DNA from: Sphingomonadaceae bacterium
Lineage (GTDB): Bacteria; Pseudomonadota; Alphaproteobacteria; Sphingomonadales; Sphingomonadaceae
Assembly (NCBI GenBank): GCA_024236195.1
Contig: JACKKZ010000005.1
Coordinates: forward strand, 186,001-250,000
Length of the DNA: 64,000 nucleotides
Direction of reading: 5' to 3'
In this document: one piece after another, positions 52,798-60,959 of the stretch
Layout: every line of letters begins with the position of its first letter
How positions within the stretch are numbered: the stretch's first letter is position 1
Notes under the pieces: generated by a model
Seen by the model: the letters and a program-made list of their open reading frames with translations, nothing else
What the model was told of the DNA's origin: nothing
The model's database searches: none
Position numbers and translations under genes: made by a program

Positions 52798-55104
52798 ATG
52801 CACCGGGCAGGCGAGAAGATCCGCATCTGGCGCGAAAGCCACAGCCCGCCGCTTTCGGCGGAGGAATTCGGTGCGCTTTATGGTGCGCCGGGGCCATGGC
52901 CGAGCCGCACTGTCTATGGCTGGGAGACGAAAGGCAAGGTCCCCCGTGCCACCGCCCAGCGCAGGCTTGCGGCGCTGGGCATTTGCCAGCCCGACGACTG
53001 GCTCAGCCCCCCTGATATGAACCCCCCATCAAGCGAGACCGCCATGACTGGCAAAAGCCGCGACTTTCATGACCTGCACCGCCACGGCTTTGTCCGTGTG
53101 GCTGCGAGCACACCGCAAGTGCGCACGGCAGACATCACCTTCAACCGCGATGCCGTGCTGGCCGAGGCGCGCCGCGCGCATGAAGCGCATGTCGATCTGG
53201 TGATCTGCCCGGAACTGTGCCTGTCCTCCTACGCGCTGGATGACCTCCATTTGCAGGATGCGCTGCTCGATGCGGTGGAGCGGGCGCTGTTCGAGGTGGT
53301 TGCGGCAACTGCGCATCTTACCCCCGTGCTCGTGGTCGGCGCGCCGCTGCGGCATAATGGCAAGCTCTATAATTGCGCGGTGGTGGTGGCGCATGGCCGC
53401 CTGCTGGGGGTCATCCCCAAGAGCTACCTGCCCAACTACCGCGAATATTACGAGAAGCGCTGGTTCGCGCATGGGCGCCATATCACCGGCAAGGCGATCC
53501 GGCTGGGGCGGGACGAAATCCCCTTCGGTACCGACCTGATCTTCGAGGCGGAGAACCTGCCGGGCTTCAAACTGTTCGTGGAAATCTGCGAGGATTACTG
53601 GGCGCCGCTGCCCCCCAGCACGCGCGGAGCGCTGGCGGGGGCGACGATCCTTGCGAATCTCTCCGCCTCCAACATCACCATCGGCAAGTCGGACGAGCGC
53701 CACATGCTTGCCCGGGCGCATTCGGCGCGGACCATCGGCGCCTATATCTATTCCGCTGCGGGCCATGGGGAAAGCACGACTGACCTCGCGTGGGACGGGC
53801 AGGGCATGATCTTCGAGATGGGCGACCTGCTCGCCGATAGCGAGCGTTTCAGCCTCGAACCGGAGCTGTGCATCGCCGATGTCGATACCGACCGCATCCT
53901 TGCCGAGCGCATGCGCAACCAGACCTTCAACGATTGCGCCGAGCATGAAGGGCGGCCGGAAGATGCTTTCCGCACCATCCGCTTCCATCATGCCGCCAAG
54001 GCAGGCGACAAGGGCCTGATCCGCCCGGTCGCGCGTTTCCCCTTCGTGCCAAATCGCCAGCATAAGCTGGACGAGGATTGCTACGAAGCTTTCAATATCC
54101 AGGTCGATGCACTGATGCGGCGGATGGAGGCGACCAAGGCCAAGTCCATCGTCATCGGCATTTCCGGCGGGCTGGATTCCACCCATGCGCTGATCGTCGC
54201 GGCCAAGGCCTGCGACCGGCTGGGCCTGCCGCGCACGCATATTCGCGGTTACACCATGCCTGGATTTGCAACCTCCGATCACACCAAGTCGAACGCTTGG
54301 AAACTAATGGAGGCGCTGCAGATCGAAGCCGCCGAAATCGACATTCGCCCCGCCGCGATCAAGATGCTGGAGGATATCGGCCACGCCTTTGCTGATGGCG
54401 AGCCGGTCTATGATGTGACCTTCGAAAATGTGCAGGCCGGGCTGCGCACCGATTACCTGTTCCGGCTGGCGGGGCAGCATAATGGTTTCGTGTTGGGGAC
54501 GGGCGATCTCAGCGAGCTGGCGTTGGGCTGGTGCACCTATGGCGTGGGTGACCATATGAGCCATTATGCGGTCAATGCAGGTGTGCCCAAGACGCTGATC
54601 CAATACCTCATCCGCTGGGCCACGCGCACCAACCAGTTCGACGCGGCGACGGACGACGTGCTGGAGGCGATTCTCGACACGGAGATTTCGCCCGAACTGG
54701 TACCGGCGGGTGCGGATGGTTCGATCCAGAGCACGGAAGAGAAGATCGGGCCCTACGAACTCAACGATTTCTTCCTCCACCACGTGGTCCGCTATGGCCA
54801 GCGGCCGAGCAAGGTCGCCTTCCTCGCGCTCCATGCCTGGCGGGATAAGGGGGCAGGGCTGTGGCCTGCCGACTTCCCCGAAGCGAAGAAGAATGCCTAT
54901 GAGCTGCCGGTTATAAGGTATTGGCTGGAAAGCTATCTGCGCCGCTTCTTCGCCTTCAGCCAGTTCAAGCGCAGCGCCATTCCCAATGGCCCGAAAGTCA
55001 GCGCAGGCGGGGCGCTTTCCCCGCGCGGAGACTGGCGTGCGCCGAGCGATGCGGTGGCTGATGTGTGGCTGGCCGAGCTGGCGGAGAATGTCCCCGAAGA
55101 ATGA
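52798..55104 (+). CDS. nadE: Glutamine-dependent NAD+ synthetase with an N-terminal HTH extension
   Basis: 768 residues in one frame. Residues ~1-70 look like an XRE-type HTH ('IRIWRESHSPPLSAEEFGAL' start, 'YGWETKGKVPRATAQRRLAALG'). A Pro-rich linker precedes Met83 (53044), where ordinary NAD synthetase begins ('RHGFVRVAASTPQVRTA'). The nitrilase-type glutaminase domain shows 'CPELCLSSYALDD', 'IPKSYLPNYREYYE' and Cys in 'FVEICEDYWAP'. The synthetase domain has the PP-loop 'GISGGLDSTHALIVA'. It makes NAD+ from deamido-NAD, ATP and glutamine. GGAGG before 52798 argues that the HTH is translated; an internal start at 53044 remains possible. Confidence 0.92.
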   Translation: MHRAGEKIRIWRESHSPPLSAEEFGALYGAPGPWPSRTVYGWETKGKVPRATAQRRLAALGICQPDDWLSPPDMNPPSSETAMTGKSRDFHDLHRHGFVRVAASTPQVRTADITFNRDAVLAEARRAHEAHVDLVICPELCLSSYALDDLHLQDALLDAVERALFEVVAATAHLTPVLVVGAPLRHNGKLYNCAVVVAHGRLLGVIPKSYLPNYREYYEKRWFAHGRHITGKAIRLGRDEIPFGTDLIFEAENLPGFKLFVEICEDYWAPLPPSTRGALAGATILANLSASNITIGKSDERHMLARAHSARTIGAYIYSAAGHGESTTDLAWDGQGMIFEMGDLLADSERFSLEPELCIADVDTDRILAERMRNQTFNDCAEHEGRPEDAFRTIRFHHAAKAGDKGLIRPVARFPFVPNRQHKLDEDCYEAFNIQVDALMRRMEATKAKSIVIGISGGLDSTHALIVAAKACDRLGLPRTHIRGYTMPGFATSDHTKSNAWKLMEALQIEAAEIDIRPAAIKMLEDIGHAFADGEPVYDVTFENVQAGLRTDYLFRLAGQHNGFVLGTGDLSELALGWCTYGVGDHMSHYAVNAGVPKTLIQYLIRWATRTNQFDAATDDVLEAILDTEISPELVPAGADGSIQSTEEKIGPYELNDFFLHHVVRYGQRPSKVAFLALHAWRDKGAGLWPADFPEAKKNAYELPVIRYWLESYLRRFFAFSQFKRSAIPNGPKVSAGGALSPRGDWRAPSDAVADVWLAELAENVPEE

Positions 55105-55178
55105 CGCAAAACGCCAAGCGTGGCGTCGCCAGCCGTGCTAAGGACCTTCCACTCAATGCGGGGGCTGCGAGAGGGAAT

Positions 55179-55763
55179 ATGAAGACAACAACATTCGGCC
55201 GAATTGCCAGCGCGCTGGCGCTTGCGGCCATGGCGGTGGCTCCGGCCAGTGCCCAGTTCGGCGGGCTGAACCTGAAAAAGGTGACGCGTGATGCGTCCAA
55301 CCTGGATGCCGACGGCTGCCCCAAGGGCAAGAAGAAGAGCATTGGCGGCGCGCTGCTGGGCGGGATTGCCGGGCAGATTGCAGGCAATGCGGTGAGCAAG
55401 AGTGGCGTTGGCGCATGGGTGCAGATCCCCGATGTGGAAGGCCAGCTGACCAAGAGCATCGCTTGCAAGCTGGACCCGCAGGAACAAATTCAGGCCGCCG
55501 AAGCCACCCTGACTGCGACCCGCAGCACGGACGACGCACCTGCGGAGAAGCCGCCGATAGGCTCCAGCGCGTCATGGAATTCGAACACGCGCGAAGGTGT
55601 TTCCGGCAGTTCCACCGTGGTCGGGCGCCGCGATGCCAGCCAGGGCAAGGGGCAGGATTGCCTCACTGTGGTCGATGTCATCATCGTCGATGGCGAGGAA
55701 ACGCGCGCGACCAAACAGATGTGCCGCTCGCCCGGTTCGAAACGGTATGAGATTGTGACTTAG
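55179..55763 (+). CDS. Secreted protein with a glycine-zipper-like segment
   Basis: 194 residues from the ATG at 55179, with GAGGGA upstream. Signal peptide ends 'MAVAPASAQ'. Then a Lys-rich patch ('CPKGKKKSIGG') and a Gly-zipper helix 'GGALLGGIAGQIAGNAVSKSG', given here as GGALLGGIAGQIAG plus NAVSKSG. Cys in 'SIACKL', 'QDCLTVVDV' and 'QMCRSPGSKRYEIV' may pair. No family recognised beyond similarity to small periplasmic surface-antigen-type proteins. It follows nadE by 74 bp, with no functional link apparent. Confidence 0.65.
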   Translation: MKTTTFGRIASALALAAMAVAPASAQFGGLNLKKVTRDASNLDADGCPKGKKKSIGGALLGGIAGQIAGNAVSKSGVGAWVQIPDVEGQLTKSIACKLDPQEQIQAAEATLTATRSTDDAPAEKPPIGSSASWNSNTREGVSGSSTVVGRRDASQGKGQDCLTVVDVIIVDGEETRATKQMCRSPGSKRYEIVT

Positions 55764-55835
55764 GCGAATCCTGCGCAGGGCCGATGCGATTTCTGGTGGC
55801 GGTTTGTTGCGCCCGTTTCCCCATTTACCCTAGTT

Positions 55836-55984
55836 CGTCGCCCCTGCGCAGGCAGGGGCCCAGATGACCCAACGGTCTGGCCGCACCTCATCAGGCTCGC
55901 CCTGACGGTTCGTTTGCCGACCGAAGCGCGAGTGGAGTGACTTTCCGGGAGACCGGATAGGCCCCTGCCTGCGCAGGGGCGACG
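55836..55984. repeat. 149-bp element with 25-bp perfect terminal inverted repeats, copy 1
   Basis: The left end (55836-55860) and right end (55960-55984) are exact reverse complements over 25 bp and contain cctgcgcagg palindromes. The interior shares blocks such as aacggtctgg and tttccgggag with the copy at 59820-59968, but the centre differs. It lies between convergent genes. It has no coding capacity, so it is MITE-like or a structured 3'-end element. Confidence 0.88.
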
Positions 55985-56017
55985 AGGTTCGGTGGGAGCC
56001 GACCTCGCGCTCCTTTC

Positions 56018-56605
56018 CTAAAACCGCCCCGCCTTCATGATCTCGCTCACCGGCTTGCGACCGGAAATGGCCTCGGCTTCGCGCAGCCCGTCGGGCAGGC
56101 GATCTGCCGGGGCGCGCTTGCCGATGGCAATGGCGGCTTCCACGCGGTGATCGTCCGGCACGCCCAGTTCCGCCGCTGCGCGGGGGAAATCCACTCCGGT
56201 CATGCCGTGGGTGTGATAGCCCATATGTTGTGCCTGCATCGCCATCAGCGCCCAGGCCGAACCGGTGTCGAAACTGTGCGAATGGTTGGGCTTGCGGATA
56301 CCGTCCGGCCCGGTGGAATGCGTGTCCGACACGGCGAACAACAGCACGCTGGCATCCTTGGCCCAGCCTTGGTTGAATTCCACCAGCAGTCCCAGCAGCT
56401 GGTCCCAGCTTTCATCGCCGTGATGGGCATAGATGAAGGTCCACGGCTGGACGTTATAGGCCGAGGGGGCGAGGCCTGCAGCGGTGATGATCGCTTCCAG
56501 ATCTTCCTGCGGCATGGCGCTGCCGTCAAAGCTGCGCGGGCTCCAGCGCTCGGTAATCAGCGGATGGACGGCGGGGTGGGTTTCGCGTTGCGAAGGGATG
56601 GACAT
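56018..56605 (-). CDS. Nitroreductase-family protein
   Basis: 195 residues. 'RWSPRSFDGSAMPQEDLEAII' (core RWSPRSF) and 'AAGLAPSAYNVQPWTFIYA' are the FMN-binding N-terminal pattern of small nitroreductases; 'WALMAMQAQHMGYHTHGM' and 'AIAIGKRAP' complete it. It uses FMN and NAD(P)H to reduce nitroaromatics, quinones or similar electrophiles. It is co-directional with the pirin gene across 66 bp that contain a strong hairpin. Both are divergent from a LysR gene, which probably controls them. Confidence 0.87.
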   Translation of the reverse strand: MSIPSQRETHPAVHPLITERWSPRSFDGSAMPQEDLEAIITAAGLAPSAYNVQPWTFIYAHHGDESWDQLLGLLVEFNQGWAKDASVLLFAVSDTHSTGPDGIRKPNHSHSFDTGSAWALMAMQAQHMGYHTHGMTGVDFPRAAAELGVPDDHRVEAAIAIGKRAPADRLPDGLREAEAISGRKPVSEIMKAGRF

Positions 56606-56638
56606 GCACTTCTCCTGTGGGGTTTGATGGGCAATGGA

Positions 56639-56665
56639 GCGGGGCCGGTTCGGTTCCGGCCCCGC
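56639..56665 (-). terminator. Hairpin between the pirin and nitroreductase genes
   Basis: Ten-bp perfect stem (gcggggccgg / ccggccccgc) with a 7-nt loop, 7 bp after the pirin stop. No T tract follows, so partial termination or mRNA end stabilisation is more likely than full termination. Confidence 0.55.
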
Positions 56666-56671
56666 CTGTAA

Positions 56672-57370
56672 TCATTGTGTATCGACGAGGACCAGTTCGG
56701 CATCCTCCAGCGCGGTGATGCTTATGGTGTCTTCGCCGGTGATGGCAAGGCCGTCGCGCGGAGCTGCCTCCACTTCGCCCAACCGGATGCTACCGGCGGC
56801 GGACACGAGGTAGAGATGGCGGTCAGGCGCAGTCTTATAGGTAATCGTCTCGCCTGCTTTCACCGTCGCACCCAACACCCGCGCTCTGGTGCGAATGGGC
56901 AGGGCGCCGGCGTCCCCTTCGATCCCCGAAGCAAGCGTAACCCATTGGCCAGCGCGGTCACCCTTGGGGAAGGGCTGTGCGCCCCAGCCGGGCTCACCGC
57001 CGCGCTGGTCGGGCATGATCCAGATCTGGAACAGGGTGGTGGCTTCATCTTCGAGGTTGAACTCGGAATGCTGGATGCCGCTACCTGCGCTCATCACCTG
57101 CACATCGCCCGCTTCAGTGCGGCCTTCATTGCCCAGACTGTCACGGTGGGTGATCGCTCCGGTCCGGACATAGGTGATGATCTCCATGTCGCTATGCGGA
57201 TGGGTGGGGAAGCCGCTCTTGGCAGCGATGGTGTCATCATTCCACACCCGCAGGCGGCCCCAGCTGGTGCGCGCCGGATCATGATAGCCGGCAAAGGAAA
57301 AGTGGTGATGCGCATCGAGCCAGCCATGGTTGGCGGCGCCGAGCGTGGCAAAGGGGCGATGGTCGATCAT
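56672..57370 (-). CDS. Pirin-family protein (cupin, possible quercetinase)
   Basis: 232 residues. Pirin signature: 'HHHFSFAGYHDPARTSWGRL' (parts HHHFSFAGYHDP, WGRLRVWNDD), metal site 'FPTHPHSDMEIITYV' with HxH and Glu, and 'GSGIQHSEFN' with a fourth His. Bacterial relatives such as YhhW are metal-dependent quercetin 2,3-dioxygenases, but the true substrate varies. GGAGGCTCC precedes the ATG. First gene of the pair with nitroreductase and divergent from the LysR gene (105 bp between starts). Confidence 0.9.
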   Translation of the reverse strand: MIDHRPFATLGAANHGWLDAHHHFSFAGYHDPARTSWGRLRVWNDDTIAAKSGFPTHPHSDMEIITYVRTGAITHRDSLGNEGRTEAGDVQVMSAGSGIQHSEFNLEDEATTLFQIWIMPDQRGGEPGWGAQPFPKGDRAGQWVTLASGIEGDAGALPIRTRARVLGATVKAGETITYKTAPDRHLYLVSAAGSIRLGEVEAAPRDGLAITGEDTISITALEDAELVLVDTQ

Positions 57371-57474
57371 GGGGAGCCTCCTTTTCTGTGTTGGCTTGTG
57401 ATGGAGCGGAGATAGGGCGGATTGCCTCTCCTGATAATTGCGATAAAATGCGCGATAATGTTCAGGAAATCAGA

Positions 57475-58404
57475 ATGAAACTCGGTCAACCCAGTCTCGA
57501 CCAGCTGCGCATCTTCGTCGCCGTGGCGGAGGAGGGCAGCTTTAATGCCGCAGCAAAACGCATGGGACGGGCGATTTCCGCCATCAGCTATGGCGTGGCC
57601 CAGCTGGAGGGGCAGCTGGCGCTGACCCTTTTCGACCGTGAGGGCTCGCGCCGTCCGGTGCTAACCGAAGCGGGGCGGGCGCTGCTGGCGGAAGCGCGAA
57701 GCGTGCTTGACCGGTCGGACGGGCTGCTGGCCAAGGCGCAGAGCCTGCATCAGGGGCTGGAGGCGGAATTGTCGCTCGCGCTCGATGTCATGCTGCCGGG
57801 TGAGGTGATTGCGCAGGTGCTGCGCGATTTCGCGACCATGTTCCCCACAGTGGCCTTGCGCCTGCATATCGAAGCTTTGGGGGCCGTGGCCGCCTGTGTT
57901 CTCGATGGCGATGCCGGGCTGGCCGTGGCCGGACCCACCATTGGCGAAGACCCGGCGCTGGAGCGGCAAGTGATTGGGTCGGTGGAACTGGTGCCGGTTG
58001 CATCACCGGGTCACCGGCTGGCAAAGGGAAGGGCAGAGCCGGGGGCCAGCCGGGAGCATCTGCAACTGGTCCTCACCGATCGCTCGCCGCTGACCGAGGG
58101 GCGCGAATTCGCCGTCCTCTCCCCTCGTAGCTGGCGGCTGGCGGACCTCTCCGCAAAGCACGCGCTGCTGCGTGAAGGCATCGGCTGGGGCAATATGCCG
58201 CGGCACATGGTGGCGGATGATCTGGCTGCCGGGCGGCTGGTGCTGCTCGACCTGCCCGAAAGCCCCGGTGCGGATTATTCGCTCACCGCGCTATGGCGGC
58301 GCGACATGCTGCTCGGTCCGGCAGCCAGCTGGATGGTCGATGCGCTGCAGGCGCGACTGGGTGAGTGCGAGGGCGTGGAGCCATCGGCGCGGGGGAGGGG
58401 CTGA
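57475..58404 (+). CDS. LysR-family transcriptional regulator
   Basis: 309 residues from the ATG at 57475 (CAGGAA upstream); earlier in-frame starts lie in the promoter gap. HTH 'LDQLRIFVAVAEEGSFNAAAKRMGRAISAISYGVAQLE' (ends LDQLRIFVAVAEEG and ISYGVAQLE), then the effector domain. Three GATAA pentamers at 57433, 57442 and 57454 stand between this gene and pirin and may belong to its binding site. Divergent arrangement implies control of pirin and nitroreductase, perhaps in response to quinones or other electrophiles. Confidence 0.85.
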   Translation: MKLGQPSLDQLRIFVAVAEEGSFNAAAKRMGRAISAISYGVAQLEGQLALTLFDREGSRRPVLTEAGRALLAEARSVLDRSDGLLAKAQSLHQGLEAELSLALDVMLPGEVIAQVLRDFATMFPTVALRLHIEALGAVAACVLDGDAGLAVAGPTIGEDPALERQVIGSVELVPVASPGHRLAKGRAEPGASREHLQLVLTDRSPLTEGREFAVLSPRSWRLADLSAKHALLREGIGWGNMPRHMVADDLAAGRLVLLDLPESPGADYSLTALWRRDMLLGPAASWMVDALQARLGECEGVEPSARGRG

Positions 58405-58442
58405 GGCGGTCCAACCCGCAATTTCTAATCCTCTCTTAATTG

Positions 58443-58553
58443 TCGGCCCGCACTTGCCTGCCCCGGCGAAGGCCGGGGATGCGGGCCAAGGCTTACTTTG
58501 AGAGTTGGGCGCGCGAAGAATAGCCTAGCCCCGTGTCAAGCACGGGGCGACGA
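58443..58553. repeat. GC-rich palindromes between convergent LysR and ilvE genes
   Basis: A nested palindrome (ggcccgca ... ccccggcgaaggccgggg ... tgcgggcc) at about 58444-58486, and a second hairpin ccccgtgtcaagcacgggg at about 58531-58549. No gene lies in this gap. They could serve as terminators for either side. Confidence 0.6.
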
Positions 58554-58595
58554 ATAAGGTACGTCAGGGTCTTTGGCCGCCGGTTTACGCCAACC

Positions 58596-59681
58596 TCAAA
58601 CCTTCACCACCCAGCCATGCTGGTCCGGATGCGTGCCGCGCTGGATGCTGGTGAGGCGATCCTTCAGCTTTTGGGTCAGCTGGCCGGGGCCGCCGGAGCC
58701 GATGGTGAAGTTGACCTTGCGCCCTTCGACCTTGGCCACCGGGGTCACTACGGCGGCGGTGCCGCAGGCGAAGGCTTCCACCAGCTTGCCGCTCTGCGCA
58801 TCCGCTTCCCACTGGTCGAGCGAATAGGGTTCTTCGACCACGTCCAGCCCTTCCTCGCGGGCCAGCGCCAGCAGGCTGTCGCGGGTGATGCCGGGCAGGA
58901 TGGTGCCGGTCAGCGGCGGGGTGCGGATCGTGCCATCGTCAAACACGAAGAACAGGTTCATGCCGCCCAGTTCCTCGATCCACTTGTGCTCGGCCGCATC
59001 GAGGAACAGCACCTGGTCGTGGCCCAGCGCAAAGGCTTCCTTGGTCGGGACGAGGCTGGCAGCGTAGTTCCCGCCGCATTTCGCCGCGCCCGTGCCGCCG
59101 GGGGCCGCGCGGGTATAGTCGCTGACCCAGATTGACACGGCTGGCGCGCCGGACTTGAAGTAATTCCCCGCCGGGCTGGCGATCAGGATATATTTATATT
59201 CCTTCGCCGGACGCACGCCGAGGAAGGCCTCGGTCGCGATCATGAAGGGGCGCAGGTACAGCGAGCCGCCTTCCACAGTCGGGAACCAGTCGCCATCCAC
59301 AGCCAGCAATTGCCGGATGCTTTCGACAAAGGTCTCTTCGGGCAGAGTCGGCATGGCGAGCCGCTCGGCAGAGGCGTTGAAACGCTGCGCATTCGCTTCC
59401 GGGCGGAACAGCGCGATGGAGCCATCTGCATGGCGATAGGCCTTCAGCCCTTCGAAGATTTCCTGCGCATAATGCAGCACGGCAGAGGCCGGGTGCATCG
59501 GGATCGGCGCGAAAGGACATACCACCGCGTTGTGCCAGCCCTTGTCCTCGCTCCAGTCGATCACGACCATGTGGTCCGAATAGACCATGCCGAAACCTGG
59601 ATTGGCGAGCGCAGCCGCGCGCTCTGCCGCCGGGGTCGGGGCAGGATGGGGCAGGGTGGTAAAGGCGATTTCGTTGGCCAT
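58596..59681 (-). CDS. ilvE: Branched-chain amino acid aminotransferase
   Basis: 361 residues from the ATG at 59681 (GAGGAC upstream). Fold-type IV PLP enzyme of the longer (BCAT II) type: 'PASAVLHYAQEIFEGLKAYR', 'RFNASAERLAMP', 'GSLYLRPFMIATE', PLP Lys likely in 'AAKCGGNYAASL', 'DAAEHKWIEELGGMNLFFV' and 'GTAAVVTPVAKV'. It interconverts leucine, isoleucine and valine with their keto acids; together with ivd and mccAB elsewhere in the window it can supply isovalerate-pathway intermediates, though it also serves biosynthesis near leuB. Confidence 0.94.
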   Translation of the reverse strand: MANEIAFTTLPHPAPTPAAERAAALANPGFGMVYSDHMVVIDWSEDKGWHNAVVCPFAPIPMHPASAVLHYAQEIFEGLKAYRHADGSIALFRPEANAQRFNASAERLAMPTLPEETFVESIRQLLAVDGDWFPTVEGGSLYLRPFMIATEAFLGVRPAKEYKYILIASPAGNYFKSGAPAVSIWVSDYTRAAPGGTGAAKCGGNYAASLVPTKEAFALGHDQVLFLDAAEHKWIEELGGMNLFFVFDDGTIRTPPLTGTILPGITRDSLLALAREEGLDVVEEPYSLDQWEADAQSGKLVEAFACGTAAVVTPVAKVEGRKVNFTIGSGGPGQLTQKLKDRLTSIQRGTHPDQHGWVVKV

Positions 59682-59819
59682 GGATGTCCTCAATTCCAAG
59701 GCGAGAGCGCCTAAGGCTAAGCGCGGCGAGAGGCAAGGGGGTGTGTGGCGGGGGCAGGGTGTTTCGCGCCGGGCTGAAAGGGATTGCGGGGGGCTTCCGG
59801 GAACCCCGCCAGCTTTCCT

Positions 59820-59968
59820 CGTCGCCCCTGCGCAGGCAGGGGCCCAGATAAGCTAACGGTCTGGCAACACCCGATCAGGCATGGACTTAAGGTTTGTGCA
59901 CGACCCCAACCGCGAGCGGAGTGATTTTCCGGGAGTCCGGATAGGCCCCTGCCTGCGCAGGGGCGACG
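59820..59968. repeat. 149-bp element with 25-bp perfect terminal inverted repeats, copy 2
   Basis: Same length and same 25-bp ends as copy 1 at 55836-55984 (here 59820-59844 and 59944-59968). Interior blocks aacggtctgg, atcaggc, gagcggagtga and tttccgggag are shared; the middle has diverged. It lies in the ~480-bp gap upstream of ilvE. The remainder of that gap, apart from the hairpin at 60065-60097 and the tiny frame at 60158, shows nothing I can name. Confidence 0.88.
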
Positions 59969-60051
59969 GACAGGGATTTATCGTGTTGCTGGTACGGACA
60001 GGATCGGCCGTTCGCGCCGACCCGAAACCCAGACCCAAAATCCGCAAAGCC

Positions 60052-60097
60052 CAATAAATGAGAAGGGCGGCTCCCCGCCCGTAACGGGGTGCCACCC
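60052..60097 (-). terminator. Rho-independent-type terminator
   Basis: Read on the minus strand: gggtggcaccccg / cggggagccgccc arms pairing over 13 positions with one wobble and one mismatch, 7-nt loop, then TTCTCATTTATT. It lies about 60 bp after the tiny frame ending at 60158 and would end a transcript coming from the lipoprotein gene or from that frame. Confidence 0.65.
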
Positions 60098-60157
60098 TCC
60101 ACATGGTCAGCGGCGGGAAGTGCCGCTCACGAAGCCTCTATCGGGCGAGAAAAATGC

Positions 60158-60214
60158 CTACCGATAGTGCTCCGCGCGGAAACTTGCCGACCTCTCTGCT
60201 GAACCATGAGACAT
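60158..60214 (-). CDS. Possible 18-residue peptide gene with a maximal Shine-Dalgarno sequence
   Basis: ATG at 60214 opens MSHGSAERSASFRAEHYR, then a stop. It is preceded by gaaaggaggtgatcc, an exact 15-nt complement of the 16S rRNA 3' tail, at ideal spacing. The frame is open further upstream to an ATG at 60310 (50 residues in total) without a ribosome site there. A hairpin terminator follows. It could be a real small protein, a leader peptide, or a decoy that binds ribosomes. Family unknown; supported only by the ribosome site and the terminator. Confidence 0.4.
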   Translation of the reverse strand: MSHGSAERSASFRAEHYR

Positions 60215-60215
60215 C

Positions 60216-60230
60216 GGATCACCTCCTTTC
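60216..60230 (-). promoter_or_regulatory. Full-length anti-16S Shine-Dalgarno match
   Basis: On the plus strand this reads ggatcacctcctttc, identical to the end of bacterial 16S rRNA; on the minus strand it is an exact complement of that tail, 1 nt before an ATG. The flanking sequence is not rRNA-like, so it is a ribosome-binding site and not an rRNA remnant. Confidence 0.7.
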
Positions 60231-60378
60231 GCGCTTGTGAGCCAGAACCGCCGCTTCACCGGGGTCCAAGATCGCGTTTCGCCGCTGATCTTGGGTGCAA
60301 TGTGAGTCATGCTGCGCAGCAACACAAGACTTGAAAAAAAGTTTTCCCACGTCAGAATAGTCCGCCTTGGCCGAGAGC

Positions 60379-60918
60379 CTACCGGCAATCCTCAACCACC
60401 CGCGAAACCTCTGTCCAGCTGGGCAGATAGAGCGTGTCCATGCCGGGAACCTCCACCGCAAAGCGCCCCTTGGAGAAGGCAATCGCGTCGAGCAGCGGAT
60501 CGCCTGCTGGCAAAGTGGCCTGCACCATGCCGGTTGACCCGGACGAAGCCTGCGCATCCAGCATTCGGTCGGCAGTCTCGCTCAGCACACGCATCGGCAC
60601 CCGGCCTTGCGCGGCACCGGCGCGGATCAGATGCACTTGCCGCGCGGCCTTGTCGCAACCGATGACAAAGATCGGCGTCCCGCCCGGCGCGCCATAGGCC
60701 GCGTGGCTGCGCGCGCCTGCATCGGCATAGCGCCAGTCACCGGGCGTGCGCGCCATGTCCATCCAGTTTTCCTTCACCGGGGCCAGTGCCGGGGCCGGGG
60801 CGGGCGTGGGGCTGGGTTTCGACACGGGTGGCGGTGCCACTGGTGCCGGTTCCGGTGCCGGCGAACAGCAGGCAATGGCAAAACAGGAGGTGGCGACAAG
60901 GATGCGGCGAATGTTCAT
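60379..60918 (-). CDS. Proline-rich lipoprotein of unknown function
   Basis: 179 residues with signal MNIRRILVATSCFAIACC; lipobox 'AIAC', so lipid-anchored. A Pro/Ala-rich linker ('PAPEPAPVAPPPVSKPSPTP' region) is followed by a ~125-residue domain: 'DWRYADAGARSHAAYG', 'PIFVIGCDKAARQVHLIRAG', 'LPAGDPLLDAIAFSKGRFAVEVPG', 'LYLPSWTEVSRVVEDCR' (each shown in part). The two Cys may pair. The domain looks like the invasion-associated-locus-B-type or DUF-like beta proteins that follow such linkers; not assigned. Divergent from tlyA by 41 bp. Confidence 0.7.
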   Translation of the reverse strand: MNIRRILVATSCFAIACCSPAPEPAPVAPPPVSKPSPTPAPAPALAPVKENWMDMARTPGDWRYADAGARSHAAYGAPGGTPIFVIGCDKAARQVHLIRAGAAQGRVPMRVLSETADRMLDAQASSGSTGMVQATLPAGDPLLDAIAFSKGRFAVEVPGMDTLYLPSWTEVSRVVEDCR

Positions 60919-60959
60919 GCGCTTCCTCTAGTGAGGAAAGCCCGTTAGGGGCAAGCGGC

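Noticed and set aside
55836..55984. Possible insertion sequence with inverted repeats
   Set aside because: Only 149 bp and no transposase; recorded as a small structured or MITE-like element instead.
60216..60230. Possible 16S rRNA 3' end on the plus strand
   Set aside because: Only the last 15 nt match; upstream sequence is not helix 44/45-like. It is better explained as a Shine-Dalgarno site on the minus strand.
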